64,000 bases of DNA from contig NZ_CP022188.1 of assembly GCF_003111665.1 (NCBI RefSeq), positions 4,092,001-4,156,000 of the forward strand. The letters run 5' to 3'. Shown here one piece after another: positions 16,974-25,171 of the stretch (the first letter of the stretch is position 1; the number at the start of each line of letters is the position of its first letter). Position numbers and translations under genes: made by a program. Below the pieces are notes generated by a model. The model searched no databases and had not been told where the DNA came from. It was given only the letters and a program-made list of their open reading frames with translations. This stretch comes from Parazoarcus communis. Its GTDB lineage: Bacteria; Pseudomonadota; Gammaproteobacteria; Burkholderiales; Rhodocyclaceae.

Positions 16974-19268
16974 CTAAGGCAAGACACCCTCGAGCTGTTT
17001 GAGCCACTGCGGAATCCATTCCGACGCGGCTTGCGGCCTGCCGTAAAGATATCCCTGATGAATCATCGAACCACGCGCGTTGAGAAAGGCCGCTTGCCGA
17101 ACGGTCTCCACCCCTTCGGCCACCACCTGAAGATGCAGGCTGTGGGCAACAGCCAGGATGGTTTCGACCAGCGCAGCATCGTCGCTGTTCTCGGGCGCAT
17201 CCTGCACGAAGGTGCGATCGATCTTCAACTCATGCAGCGGCAGGCGCTTAAGGTAGGCGAGCGACGAGTACCCCGTCCCGAAGTCGTCGACCGAAAAGCG
17301 GATGCCGAACGCAGTCAATGCCCGCATCTTGGCGACCACACCGTCGATATCCTCGATCATCAGACCCTCGGTGACCTCAAGCGTAAGCCAGGACGGGTCG
17401 ACGCCATGGATCGACAGCAGTTCGCAGACCCAGGGCACGAAATCGGGCTGTCTGAAGTGACGCGGGCTGATGTTAACCGACAGTCTCAGCTTGCGTCCCT
17501 CCGAACCGTGCTCAGCCATCAGACGGCAGGCGTTTTCGAGCACCCACACGCCAAGCTCGCAGATCAGGTCTGACTGCTCCGCGACCGGCACGAAGACCCC
17601 CGGCGGCACGAGCCCGCGCTCCGGATGCTCCCAGCGCACGAGAACTTCGGCCCCTTGAATGATCTCCCTCTCGTCGACCTGAGACTGCAAATACAAGCGC
17701 AGCTCGCCCGCCGGAATGCCTCGTCTGAGCTCCCGTTCTGTGCGGAATTTCTGCCGTGCGACGTCGCCCATCGCGGTTTCGAAAAAGGCGCTCTGGTTGC
17801 CCCCCGCATCCTTGGCGCGATGAAGCGCGATATCCGCACGACGCAGGATCTCAAGCGGCGTGTCATCGGTATCGTCGGGACAGGTTGTGATTCCGAGACT
17901 GGCCGTGATCACGGCCGTCTCGCTGCCAAGATCGAACGGCTCACGCAATGCAGCGTGGAGCTTCTCTGCCACTGAAAGCGCGCGCCGGCTCGCATCCTCG
18001 CGATGGATGTCGAGCGCCTGAAGCAGAATCGCGAAATCGGCACCCGCGATTCGGGCCAGCGTATCGCCTTCGCGCAGCAGAGCAGAAAGTCGTCTGCTCA
18101 GCGCCTGCAGCAACAGGTCGCCCATCGCATGCCCACGGGCATCGTTGAGGGTCTGGAAACGATCGATGTTGAACACGATCAAGGCATCCTGGCGCGGCTG
18201 CCTGCGCGACACAGCCAGCACAAGTCCGAGCCGGTCCATCAGCAGCGAGCGGTTTGGCAACCCGGTGAGTCCGTCGTAGTAGGCAAGTCGGTTGATCTCG
18301 GCCGCGGCCCGTTTCTGCTCGGTGACATCCTGCTTGATCCCAAGGAAGTGGGTGACGGTGCCGTCCTTGCCGCGCACCGGCGCCACGACGGCCAGTTCGA
18401 CAAACTCGCTCCCATCCTTGCGCCGATTGATGAACTCACCACGCCAACTCTCGCCACGCATCAGGGTGGCCCAGAAGCCCTTGTACACCTCGGGAGACGT
18501 CTTGCCGGAATTCAACACGCGCGGATTCTGCCCGATCACCTCGTCTGCGCAATAACCCGTCGTGAGCTCGAACGCGCGATTAACGTACTCGATACTGCCC
18601 CAGAGATCCGTAATAACGATGCTTTCAGGACTCTGCTCGACGGCAAGGGAAAGCTTGCGCAACTGGTCTTCGGCAGTCTTGCGGGCAGAAAGATCGATAT
18701 CAATGCAGTACATCTCGGGCTCTCCATCACGCCCATGCAGCATGACGTGACTCGAGAACACGTGCACCGGCGAGCCATCCCGCCGTCTGAGCGTCAGCTC
18801 AGTGGCAGGAATGCCCTCTCCGCCATTCACCCAGTTGTCCACGGCCTCGATCACACCTGAACGCATGCAGTCCGGGATGATCAGCTCTTCCAGACGCTTT
18901 CCAATCGCCTCCTGTGCCGAGTAGCCATAGAGCTTCTCGCTGAACAGGTTCCAGAAGATGACGCGCCGGTTGCGGTCATAGCCCTGTACCGAGATCTCGG
19001 GCGTGTGCTCGAACAGATTCCGGAAGCGGCGCTCGCTCTCGGCACAGGCGGACATGCTCTTTGCGGCGCGCTGACGCTCAAGGCGGATCCTGCGCTGCCC
19101 CCACCAGAATACGATCACGAGCAGGCTGAACATCGTCAGCACGGGCAAGGTAAGCACGTCTGTCTCGACAAGCTTCGCCAACGGCCCGGTGGACGCAATC
19201 GCATCAGCCCCCCACATGGCCGCTACGAGGCAAAACACACGTCGATGCATGCGAATCGCTCCAACCAT
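16974..19268 (-). CDS. Membrane PAS-PAS-GGDEF(degenerate)-EAL protein
   Basis: A 764-residue sensor. An N-terminal signal-like helix and a second helix around residues 40-57 place it in the inner membrane. Two PAS domains follow (about 80-200 and 205-325), then a GGDEF domain whose signature reads AGADF (ARIAGADFAILL), so cyclase activity is doubtful. The EAL domain keeps the catalytic set: EVLVRWEHP, LSVNISPRHF, LEVTEG, DDFGTGYSSL, KIDRTFV and AEGVET. Net activity is therefore probably c-di-GMP hydrolysis. A GGAGG site sits 6 nt before the chosen ATG at 19268. The signal sensed is unknown. Confidence 0.92.
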   Translation of the reverse strand: MVGAIRMHRRVFCLVAAMWGADAIASTGPLAKLVETDVLTLPVLTMFSLLVIVFWWGQRRIRLERQRAAKSMSACAESERRFRNLFEHTPEISVQGYDRNRRVIFWNLFSEKLYGYSAQEAIGKRLEELIIPDCMRSGVIEAVDNWVNGGEGIPATELTLRRRDGSPVHVFSSHVMLHGRDGEPEMYCIDIDLSARKTAEDQLRKLSLAVEQSPESIVITDLWGSIEYVNRAFELTTGYCADEVIGQNPRVLNSGKTSPEVYKGFWATLMRGESWRGEFINRRKDGSEFVELAVVAPVRGKDGTVTHFLGIKQDVTEQKRAAAEINRLAYYDGLTGLPNRSLLMDRLGLVLAVSRRQPRQDALIVFNIDRFQTLNDARGHAMGDLLLQALSRRLSALLREGDTLARIAGADFAILLQALDIHREDASRRALSVAEKLHAALREPFDLGSETAVITASLGITTCPDDTDDTPLEILRRADIALHRAKDAGGNQSAFFETAMGDVARQKFRTERELRRGIPAGELRLYLQSQVDEREIIQGAEVLVRWEHPERGLVPPGVFVPVAEQSDLICELGVWVLENACRLMAEHGSEGRKLRLSVNISPRHFRQPDFVPWVCELLSIHGVDPSWLTLEVTEGLMIEDIDGVVAKMRALTAFGIRFSVDDFGTGYSSLAYLKRLPLHELKIDRTFVQDAPENSDDAALVETILAVAHSLHLQVVAEGVETVRQAAFLNARGSMIHQGYLYGRPQAASEWIPQWLKQLEGVLP

Positions 19269-19460
19269 ACGCGCCTCCAGCTCAAAACCGGCGCCTTGCA
19301 GCTGCTCAAGTGGGCAGCAAGACGGCGCTCCTCATGACCAAAGGATAGTGGATGAGCTCAACCGAACACCAGCGAATAAGATCATGGGATGCATAACATG
19401 CCACGGTCGCGACAAAAGATTGCAGGAAGGCGCTGTATCGATACGAAGACAGCAGTGCCG

Positions 19461-20168
19461 CTACCAGACGATCGAATCGCCCCGATAGTCCATGAACCCG
19501 CCGGAGTCAGTCGGGGTGAGCACTTCGATTACCGCCAGCAGGCGGCTTGCGGCCACCGCCGGCGGCTGAACATCGAGCCCGTTACGGGCGAAAGGCGCAG
19601 ACAGTCCCGACTCAACCGTACCCGGATGAAGTGCAATGCAGATTGACTGAGGATGACTGCGGGCCAGTTCGACCGCGGCAGTGTGAAGAATCTGATTCAG
19701 TGCAGCCTTTGACGCCCGATACCCATACCAGCCACCGAGCCGGTTGTCTCCGATGCTGCCGACGCGTGCGGACAGCGCCGCAAAAACCGACTTGCCGTCG
19801 CGTGCAAACAGGGGCATGAAGTGCTTGACCAGCAGGGCCGGGCCGATGCTATTGATGGCGAAGCTGTGAGCCAGACTGGCTGGATCGAGATGCCTCCAGC
19901 TCCGCTCGGGCATGCGCTCTCCGTCGTGAAGAAATCCACATGCGTTGATCAGCAACCTGAGCGGGGCTGAATGCTCGCCCACCTGACGCGCCGCAGCCAC
20001 GATGGACACTTCGTCGAGCAGGTCGAGCGGCAGGGATGTCGTGCGCCCCAGACGAAGCACGTCGGCAAAACGACCACTGCTTTCGATCGCGTCGGCGAGC
20101 GCACCACCGATCGCGCCGCTGGCGCCGACGACCACTGCCAATCCGCCTGGAGGAAAGGACTCCATCAT
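19461..20168 (-). CDS. SDR-family oxidoreductase
   Basis: A 235-residue short-chain dehydrogenase. The cofactor motif is VVVGASGAIGGALADAI with a later INACGFLH (variant of NNAG). The catalytic serine is in ALSARVGS, and the Tyr-Lys pair is in YGYRASKAALNQ. The sequence resembles C-factor-like SDRs of unknown substrate. It lies downstream of livM on the same strand, separated by a 67-nt gap with a stem-loop, so it may be at the end of the liv transcript or expressed less strongly. Confidence 0.87.
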   Translation of the reverse strand: MMESFPPGGLAVVVGASGAIGGALADAIESSGRFADVLRLGRTTSLPLDLLDEVSIVAAARQVGEHSAPLRLLINACGFLHDGERMPERSWRHLDPASLAHSFAINSIGPALLVKHFMPLFARDGKSVFAALSARVGSIGDNRLGGWYGYRASKAALNQILHTAAVELARSHPQSICIALHPGTVESGLSAPFARNGLDVQPPAVAASRLLAVIEVLTPTDSGGFMDYRGDSIVW

Positions 20169-20188
20169 TATTCAGTTGCCCGGGCACA

Positions 20189-20221
20189 CCCCGCCGGTCG
20201 CAAAAATCCGACCGGCCGGGG
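20189..20221 (-). terminator. Stem-loop between livM and the SDR gene
   Basis: CCCC-GCCGGTCG (20189-20200) pairs with CGACCGGC-C-GGGG (20209-20221) around an 8-nt loop, with a one-base bulge. No U-run follows on the minus strand, so it may be a partial terminator or RNA-stability element. Confidence 0.4.
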
Positions 20222-20235
20222 GCGCCCGCAGCGCA

Positions 20236-21189
20236 TCAGCGTATTCCGGCGCGCTGTATCAGAGCCTGAATCTCGCCAACGATACCGCGACGGAACAGCA
20301 TCACGCAGACCACGAAGATCCCGCCCATGATCACCGTCACCCACGAACCCACGGTGTCGGCAAGCTCGGTTTGCAGCGAGACAACCGTCGCAGCCCCGAC
20401 CAGCGGCCCGAGAATGGTGCCGAGACCGCCGAGCAGCGTCATCAACACCACCTCACCCGATGTATGCCAATGCACGTCGGTCAGCGATGCAAGCTGGAAC
20501 ACCAGGGTCTTGGTTGCACCTGCGAGACCTGCAAGCGAAGCGGAGATGATGAAAGCCATCAGCTTGAACTTGTTGACGTCGTAGCCAAGCGAGATGGCGC
20601 GCGGTTCGTTCTCACGAATGGCCTTCAGGATCTGGCCGAAGGGCGAATGCACCGTGCGGTAGATGATGAAGAAGCCGATGCAGAACACCGCAAACACGAG
20701 GTAATACATCGAAATGTTGTTGGACAGGTCGATCAGGCCGAACAGGTTGCCGCGCGGGACCCCCTGGAAGCCGTCTTCCCCGCCGGTCGCCCGCACCTGC
20801 AACACGACGAAGTACACCATCTGCGCCAGCGCCAGCGTAATCATCGCGAAGTAGATGCCAGTGCGCCGGATGGCCAGCACACCGAACAACCAGCCCAGCA
20901 GGCCTGCGGCCACCGTGCCGCCGATCAGCCCGATCTCTGGGGTGACACCCACATCGCGCACCAGCATGCCGCAGACGTAACCTGCCGTCCCCAGAAAGGC
21001 CGCGTGCCCGAAGGACAGCAGACCGGCAAATCCCAGCAACAGGTTGAATGCGCAGGCGAACAGACCAAAACACAGGATCTTCATCAGAAAGGTTGGATAC
21101 ACCGCAAACGGCGCCACCAGACCGATGAGAAAAAGCAGCCCGAACAGAAAGGGCATGATGCGGGTAAAAACGGAATCGTTATTCTTCAT
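20236..21189 (-). CDS. livM: Branched-chain amino acid-type ABC permease LivM
   Basis: A 317-residue permease of the LivM family with about eight to nine hydrophobic helices. Typical segments are GFAGLLSFGHAAFLGTAGYV, RRTGIYFAMITLALAQMVYF and LGGLGTILGPLVGAA. The ATG at 21189 begins MKNNDSVFTRIMPFLFG; an upstream start would run into the livH end. It pairs with LivH to form the membrane channel of a Liv importer. The substrate is not defined: many betaproteobacterial Liv systems carry aromatic or other carboxylates rather than Leu/Ile/Val. Confidence 0.93.
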   Translation of the reverse strand: MKNNDSVFTRIMPFLFGLLFLIGLVAPFAVYPTFLMKILCFGLFACAFNLLLGFAGLLSFGHAAFLGTAGYVCGMLVRDVGVTPEIGLIGGTVAAGLLGWLFGVLAIRRTGIYFAMITLALAQMVYFVVLQVRATGGEDGFQGVPRGNLFGLIDLSNNISMYYLVFAVFCIGFFIIYRTVHSPFGQILKAIRENEPRAISLGYDVNKFKLMAFIISASLAGLAGATKTLVFQLASLTDVHWHTSGEVVLMTLLGGLGTILGPLVGAATVVSLQTELADTVGSWVTVIMGGIFVVCVMLFRRGIVGEIQALIQRAGIR

Positions 21190-21211
21190 GTGCCTATTCC
21201 TTGGAACCGCG

Positions 21212-22093
21212 TCAGGCCTTGCCAAACAGGCCGGCAGGTCGAACCAGCAGGACAATCACCATGATGATGAACACCACCACCGCAGAGCCTTCGGGATAGA
21301 AGACACGGGTGAGTCCCTCGATCAGTCCAAGACCGAGGCCGGTCAGGATTGCCCCCATGATCGACCCCATGCCGCCGATTACCACTACGGCGAAGACGAC
21401 GATGATCAGGTTCGACCCCATCAGCGGATTGACCTGATAGACCGGCGCAGCCAGCACGCCTGCAAAGGCGGCCAGGGCAACACCGTAACCATAGGTGAAG
21501 GTAATCAGCAGCGGGACGTTGATCCCGAGGGCCTGCACGATTTGAGGATTTTCCGTACCGGCCCGCAGGTAGGCGCCGAGCTTGGTCTTTTCGATCATGA
21601 ACCAGGTGCCAAAACACACGGCAAGCGCAGCAATGACGATCCAGCCCCGATAGATGGGCAGATACATGAATCCGAGATTGACGCCACCCTCCAGCAGTTC
21701 CGGCACCGGATAGGACTGCCCCGAAATACCGTACTGGTCGCGGAACACGCCTTCGAAGATCAGCGCCAGCCCGAAGGTGAGCAGCAGGCCGTAGAGGTGG
21801 TCGAGCTTATACAGTTTGCGCAACATCGTGCGCTCAAGGAGTACCCCCAGCGCACCGACCGTGATCGGCGCCAACAGCAGGGCAACCCAGTAATTGACAC
21901 CGAACTTCGTCAGTGCAATCCAAGCCACGAAGGCCCCCATCATGTATTGCGCACCGTGGGCGAAATTGATGATGTTGAGCAGACCGAAGATGATCGCCAG
22001 ACCGAGACTGAGAATGGCGTAGAACGAGCCATTGATCAGGCCGACCAGCAACTGGCTGCCGAGCAGCGCGCTCGGAACACCGAAAATTTCCAT
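21212..22093 (-). CDS. livH: Branched-chain amino acid-type ABC permease LivH
   Basis: A 293-residue permease with the LivH hallmark N-terminus LLVGLINGSFYAILSLGLAIIFGLLNIINFAHGAQYM (a contiguous conserved region) and the later ILAAPVYQVNPLMGSNLI. About eight membrane helices are apparent. It lies between livK and livM, 22 nt from livM, and follows an intercistronic hairpin behind livK. Confidence 0.94.
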   Translation of the reverse strand: MEIFGVPSALLGSQLLVGLINGSFYAILSLGLAIIFGLLNIINFAHGAQYMMGAFVAWIALTKFGVNYWVALLLAPITVGALGVLLERTMLRKLYKLDHLYGLLLTFGLALIFEGVFRDQYGISGQSYPVPELLEGGVNLGFMYLPIYRGWIVIAALAVCFGTWFMIEKTKLGAYLRAGTENPQIVQALGINVPLLITFTYGYGVALAAFAGVLAAPVYQVNPLMGSNLIIVVFAVVVIGGMGSIMGAILTGLGLGLIEGLTRVFYPEGSAVVVFIIMVIVLLVRPAGLFGKA

Positions 22094-22103
22094 TTGCGAC
22101 TCC

Positions 22104-22135
22104 CGTACCGGGACGCGCTGGGCGCCCCGGGTACG
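22104..22135 (-). other. Intercistronic stem-loop after livK
   Basis: CGTACC (22104-22109) pairs with GGTACG (22130-22135), with an inner GGG/CCC pairing. It sits 28 nt beyond the livK stop and before livH. Hairpins at this place often protect the binding-protein part of a transcript or reduce read-through. Confidence 0.45.
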
Positions 22136-22163
22136 ATGTGATTAATGAATCAGCGCGAACCGA

Positions 22164-23378
22164 TCACTTCTTGACCAGCGAGCAGCGCGACTCAGACAGC
22201 GGCTGGAAGGCCTCGGCTGCCGGGATCGTCTGGCGGACATGGTAGTAATCCCACGGGTACTTGGACTCTTCAGGCTTCTTCACCTGCACCAGGTACATGT
22301 CGTGGATCATCCGGCCGTCGTCGCGGATCTGACCATTCTTGGCAAAGAAGTCGTTGATCGGCATCTTCTTCATTTGCGCCATGACCTTGCCGGCCTCATC
22401 CGTACCGGCTGCCTTGACCGCGCGCAGGTAGTGCAGCACGGACGAGTACTGACCGGCCTGCACCATCGACGGCATGCGCTTCTGCTTGTCGAAATAGCGC
22501 TTCGACCAGGCGCGGGTGGCGTCGTTGAGATCCCAGTAGAAACCCGTCGTCAGGTACATGGTCTGGGTGCTCTTCAAACCGAGCGAATGCACGTCGGTGA
22601 TGAACATCAGCAGACCTGCGAGCGATTGCTTCGGCGTGATGCCGAACTCGGCCGCCTGCTTGATCGCGTTCGTGGTGTCGGCACCGGCGTTGGCCAGACC
22701 GATGATCTGCGCCCCGGACGCCTGCGCCTGCAGCAGGAAGGAGGAGAAGTCGGACGCCGGGAAGGGGTGGCGTACCGAGCCGAGCACCTTGCCGCCATTG
22801 GCGGTGACCACTGCCGAGGAGTCTTTCTCGAGCGACTGACCGAAAGCGTAGTCAGCGGTCAGGAAGTACCAGGTCTTGCCGCCCTGCTTCGTCACCGCCT
22901 TGGCCGTGCCGTTTGCCAGGGAGTAGGTGTCATACGTGTAATGCACGCTGACGTCGTTGCACTGCTCGTTGGTGATCGGAGTCGAAGCCGGCCCGCTCAT
23001 CAGCGCGATGCGGTTCTTTTCCTTGGCGACCTTCATCACCGCCAGCGCCACCGACGTGGTCACCAGTTCGGTTGCGGTATCGACACCTTCGCGCTCGAAC
23101 CACTCACGGGCCTTGGTCGACGCAATGTCGGCCTTGTTCTGGTGGTCGGCGGAAACCATTTCGATCTTGAAATCGGGCTTTGCTTCGGCGATGAAGTCGT
23201 CGATTGCCATCTGGGTGGCAAGCACCGCACCGGAGCCTGCCAGGTCGGAATAGGTACCCGACAGGTCGGTCAGCACACCGATCTTGACCATGCCGTCCGA
23301 GATCTGTGCATTCGCAACACCCGACAGGCTTGCAATTGCGGCGGCGCAGGCCAGCGTCGTCAGTTTCTTCATGTGCAT
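22164..23378 (-). CDS. livK: ABC transporter periplasmic substrate-binding protein (LivK type)
   Basis: A 404-residue type I periplasmic binding protein. The start at 23378 (MHMKKLTTLACAAAIAS) has a GGAG site 8 nt upstream and gives a signal peptide cleaved after VANA. The mature protein opens ISDGMVKIGVLTDLSGTYSDLAGSGAV, the usual Peripla_BP_6 start. It delivers substrate to LivHM. The C-terminus ends CSLVKK. Order on the strand is livG-livF-livK-livH-livM. The binding-pocket residues are too diverged to name the substrate. Confidence 0.92.
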   Translation of the reverse strand: MHMKKLTTLACAAAIASLSGVANAQISDGMVKIGVLTDLSGTYSDLAGSGAVLATQMAIDDFIAEAKPDFKIEMVSADHQNKADIASTKAREWFEREGVDTATELVTTSVALAVMKVAKEKNRIALMSGPASTPITNEQCNDVSVHYTYDTYSLANGTAKAVTKQGGKTWYFLTADYAFGQSLEKDSSAVVTANGGKVLGSVRHPFPASDFSSFLLQAQASGAQIIGLANAGADTTNAIKQAAEFGITPKQSLAGLLMFITDVHSLGLKSTQTMYLTTGFYWDLNDATRAWSKRYFDKQKRMPSMVQAGQYSSVLHYLRAVKAAGTDEAGKVMAQMKKMPINDFFAKNGQIRDDGRMIHDMYLVQVKKPEESKYPWDYYHVRQTIPAAEAFQPLSESRCSLVKK

Positions 23379-23413
23379 TGTATTGTCTCCGTCCTGTTTG
23401 TTGTTCGCGCGAG

Positions 23414-24136
23414 TCAAACCCCGAGCGTCTGGTGCAGCCAGTCCATCTTCTCCGGCAACTCGGCCGCAGGGATGGTGGCAATGATTTCGCCGTGTTCGAG
23501 CACGTAGTGCCGGTCGGCGAGCGGTGCAGCAAAGCGGAAATTCTGCTCCACCATCACGATGGTGAAGTCGCGTTTCTTGAGCTCGGTGATCACCTCGCCA
23601 AGCTTCTTGACGATGACCGGCGCGAGACCTTCAGTGATCTCGTCGAGCAGCAGCAGCTTGGCACCGGTACGCAACACACGTGCCATCGCCAGCATCTGCT
23701 GTTCGCCACCAGAGAGCTTGGTACCGGGACTGGTGCGGCGCTCGAGCAGGTTGGGGAACATGCCGTATATCTCGTCGAGCGACATGCCGCCAGTTGCCAC
23801 CTGAGGCGGCAGCATCAGGTTTTCCTCGGTGCTGAGCGAGGCAAAAATGGCACGCTCTTCGGGCACGTAACCGATGCCGTAGCGGGCCATGCGGTGGGTC
23901 GGCTCGTCAATGACCTCCTTGCCATTGACCATGATCGACCCGCTGCGCCGCCCGACCAGACCGAGAATGGACTTCAGCGTAGTCGAGCGCCCCGAGCCGT
24001 TACGCCCGAGAAGCGTGATGCACTCGCCACGCGCCACCTTCAGATCGATGCCATGCAGGATGTGGGATTCACCGTAGAAGGAATGCAGATCCTGGATCCG
24101 CAGCATTTCGGGATGGGGCTTGAAGGCGCTGGTCAT
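23414..24136 (-). CDS. livF: Liv-type ABC transporter ATPase LivF (Walker A Lys to Arg)
   Basis: A 240-residue ATPase of the LivF family. The ABC signature is KLSGGEQQML and Walker B is LLLLDEITEGLAP. The Walker A motif reads GRNGSGRSTT, so Arg50 (codon CGC) replaces the usual lysine that contacts ATP phosphates; the rest of the motif is intact. The paired LivG has a normal lysine, so the transporter may have one weaker ATP site. Variants of this kind may occur in other LivF proteins, which I could not check. It ends 36 nt before livK. Confidence 0.92.
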   Translation of the reverse strand: MTSAFKPHPEMLRIQDLHSFYGESHILHGIDLKVARGECITLLGRNGSGRSTTLKSILGLVGRRSGSIMVNGKEVIDEPTHRMARYGIGYVPEERAIFASLSTEENLMLPPQVATGGMSLDEIYGMFPNLLERRTSPGTKLSGGEQQMLAMARVLRTGAKLLLLDEITEGLAPVIVKKLGEVITELKKRDFTIVMVEQNFRFAAPLADRHYVLEHGEIIATIPAAELPEKMDWLHQTLGV

Positions 24137-24153
24137 AGATTGATGGGCCGGGA

Positions 24154-24921
24154 TCAGTGATGGGCGTCGTTCATGTCGTCGGAACCGACATAGGCTTCGA
24201 GCACGCTCGGATTCTTGGACACTTCGTCGTACGTGCCTTCGGCAAGCACGCTGCCGCGAGTGAGTACGGTGATGCGGTCACACAGGTTTGCGACCACCGA
24301 CAGGTTGTGTTCGACCATCAGGATGCTGCGATTGGCCGACACCTTGCGGATCAACTCCACCACCCTGCTGATGTCTTCGTTGCCCATGCCCTGCGTCGGC
24401 TCGTCGAGCAGCATCATCTTGGGATCGAGCGCCAGCGTGGTGGCGATTTCGAGCGCACGTTTGCGACCGTAGGGCATTTCCGCCGTCACGGTGTCCGCAA
24501 ACTGGGTCAGATCGACCGACTCCAGCAGGGCCATCGCCTGGTCATTGAGCACATCGAGTGACTTCTCCGAGCGCCAGAAATGAAACTCGGTGCCGAGCTT
24601 GCGCTGCAGGCCGATGCGCACGTTCTCCATCACCGTAAGATGCGGAAAGGTGGCCGAAATCTGGAAGGAGCGCACCATTCCCCGGCGTGCCGTCACCGCA
24701 GGCGCTTCGTGGGTAATATCCTTGCCGTCGAAGCGGATCTTGCCCGAGGTCGGCGGAAGAAACTTGGTGAGCAGATTGAAGACAGTCGTCTTGCCAGCGC
24801 CGTTGGGACCGATCAATGCATGGATGTGACCACGCTTGACCTTGAGGTCGACATCGGACACAGCGGCAAACCCTTTGAACTCTTTGGTCAGGCCGTTTGT
24901 TTCGAGTATGAACTCGCTCAT
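24154..24921 (-). CDS. livG: Liv-type ABC transporter ATPase LivG
   Basis: A 255-residue ATPase of the LivG family and the first gene of the liv operon. Walker A is GPNGAGKTT, the signature region is EMPYGRKRALEIATTLAL (the usual LivG variant of the ABC signature) and Walker B is MMLLDEPTQGMG. The ATG at 24921 gives MSEFILETNGLTKEF; longer in-frame starts add a non-conserved leader. It lies 17 nt before livF. Confidence 0.94.
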   Translation of the reverse strand: MSEFILETNGLTKEFKGFAAVSDVDLKVKRGHIHALIGPNGAGKTTVFNLLTKFLPPTSGKIRFDGKDITHEAPAVTARRGMVRSFQISATFPHLTVMENVRIGLQRKLGTEFHFWRSEKSLDVLNDQAMALLESVDLTQFADTVTAEMPYGRKRALEIATTLALDPKMMLLDEPTQGMGNEDISRVVELIRKVSANRSILMVEHNLSVVANLCDRITVLTRGSVLAEGTYDEVSKNPSVLEAYVGSDDMNDAHH

Positions 24922-25088
24922 GCTCCATCCCGGCGTTGATGCAGAAATCGCGTCGAACTGCGCGCAGTAACTGCGTTTGATTGTTTGTTCTTGTACTCGT
25001 AGTTTTGCGTCATCTCCCACGCGCAACAAGTATCGTAAACCCGCACTTGCGCGTCATTCCAGGCCTGTTTCGCGTTGCGTTCGGAGAC

Positions 25089-25123
25089 AAAAAAAGGGCC
25101 GCCGCAACATCGCGGACGGCCCT
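25089..25123 (-). terminator. Rho-independent terminator of htpG
   Basis: On the minus strand, AGGGCCG and CCGC (25123-25112) pair with GCGG and CGGCCCT (25105-25095), with one bulged base and a 6-nt loop, followed by seven U residues. It lies about 50 nt after the htpG stop. Confidence 0.9.
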
Positions 25124-25171
25124 CTTCCCGGAATTTGCTGCACACCCGTTTCACGGGCGGCGGCACGCCCC

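Noticed and set aside
23414..24136. LivF as a pseudogene because of its Walker A change
   Set aside because: Frame, length, ABC signature and Walker B are intact, and it sits in a complete operon.
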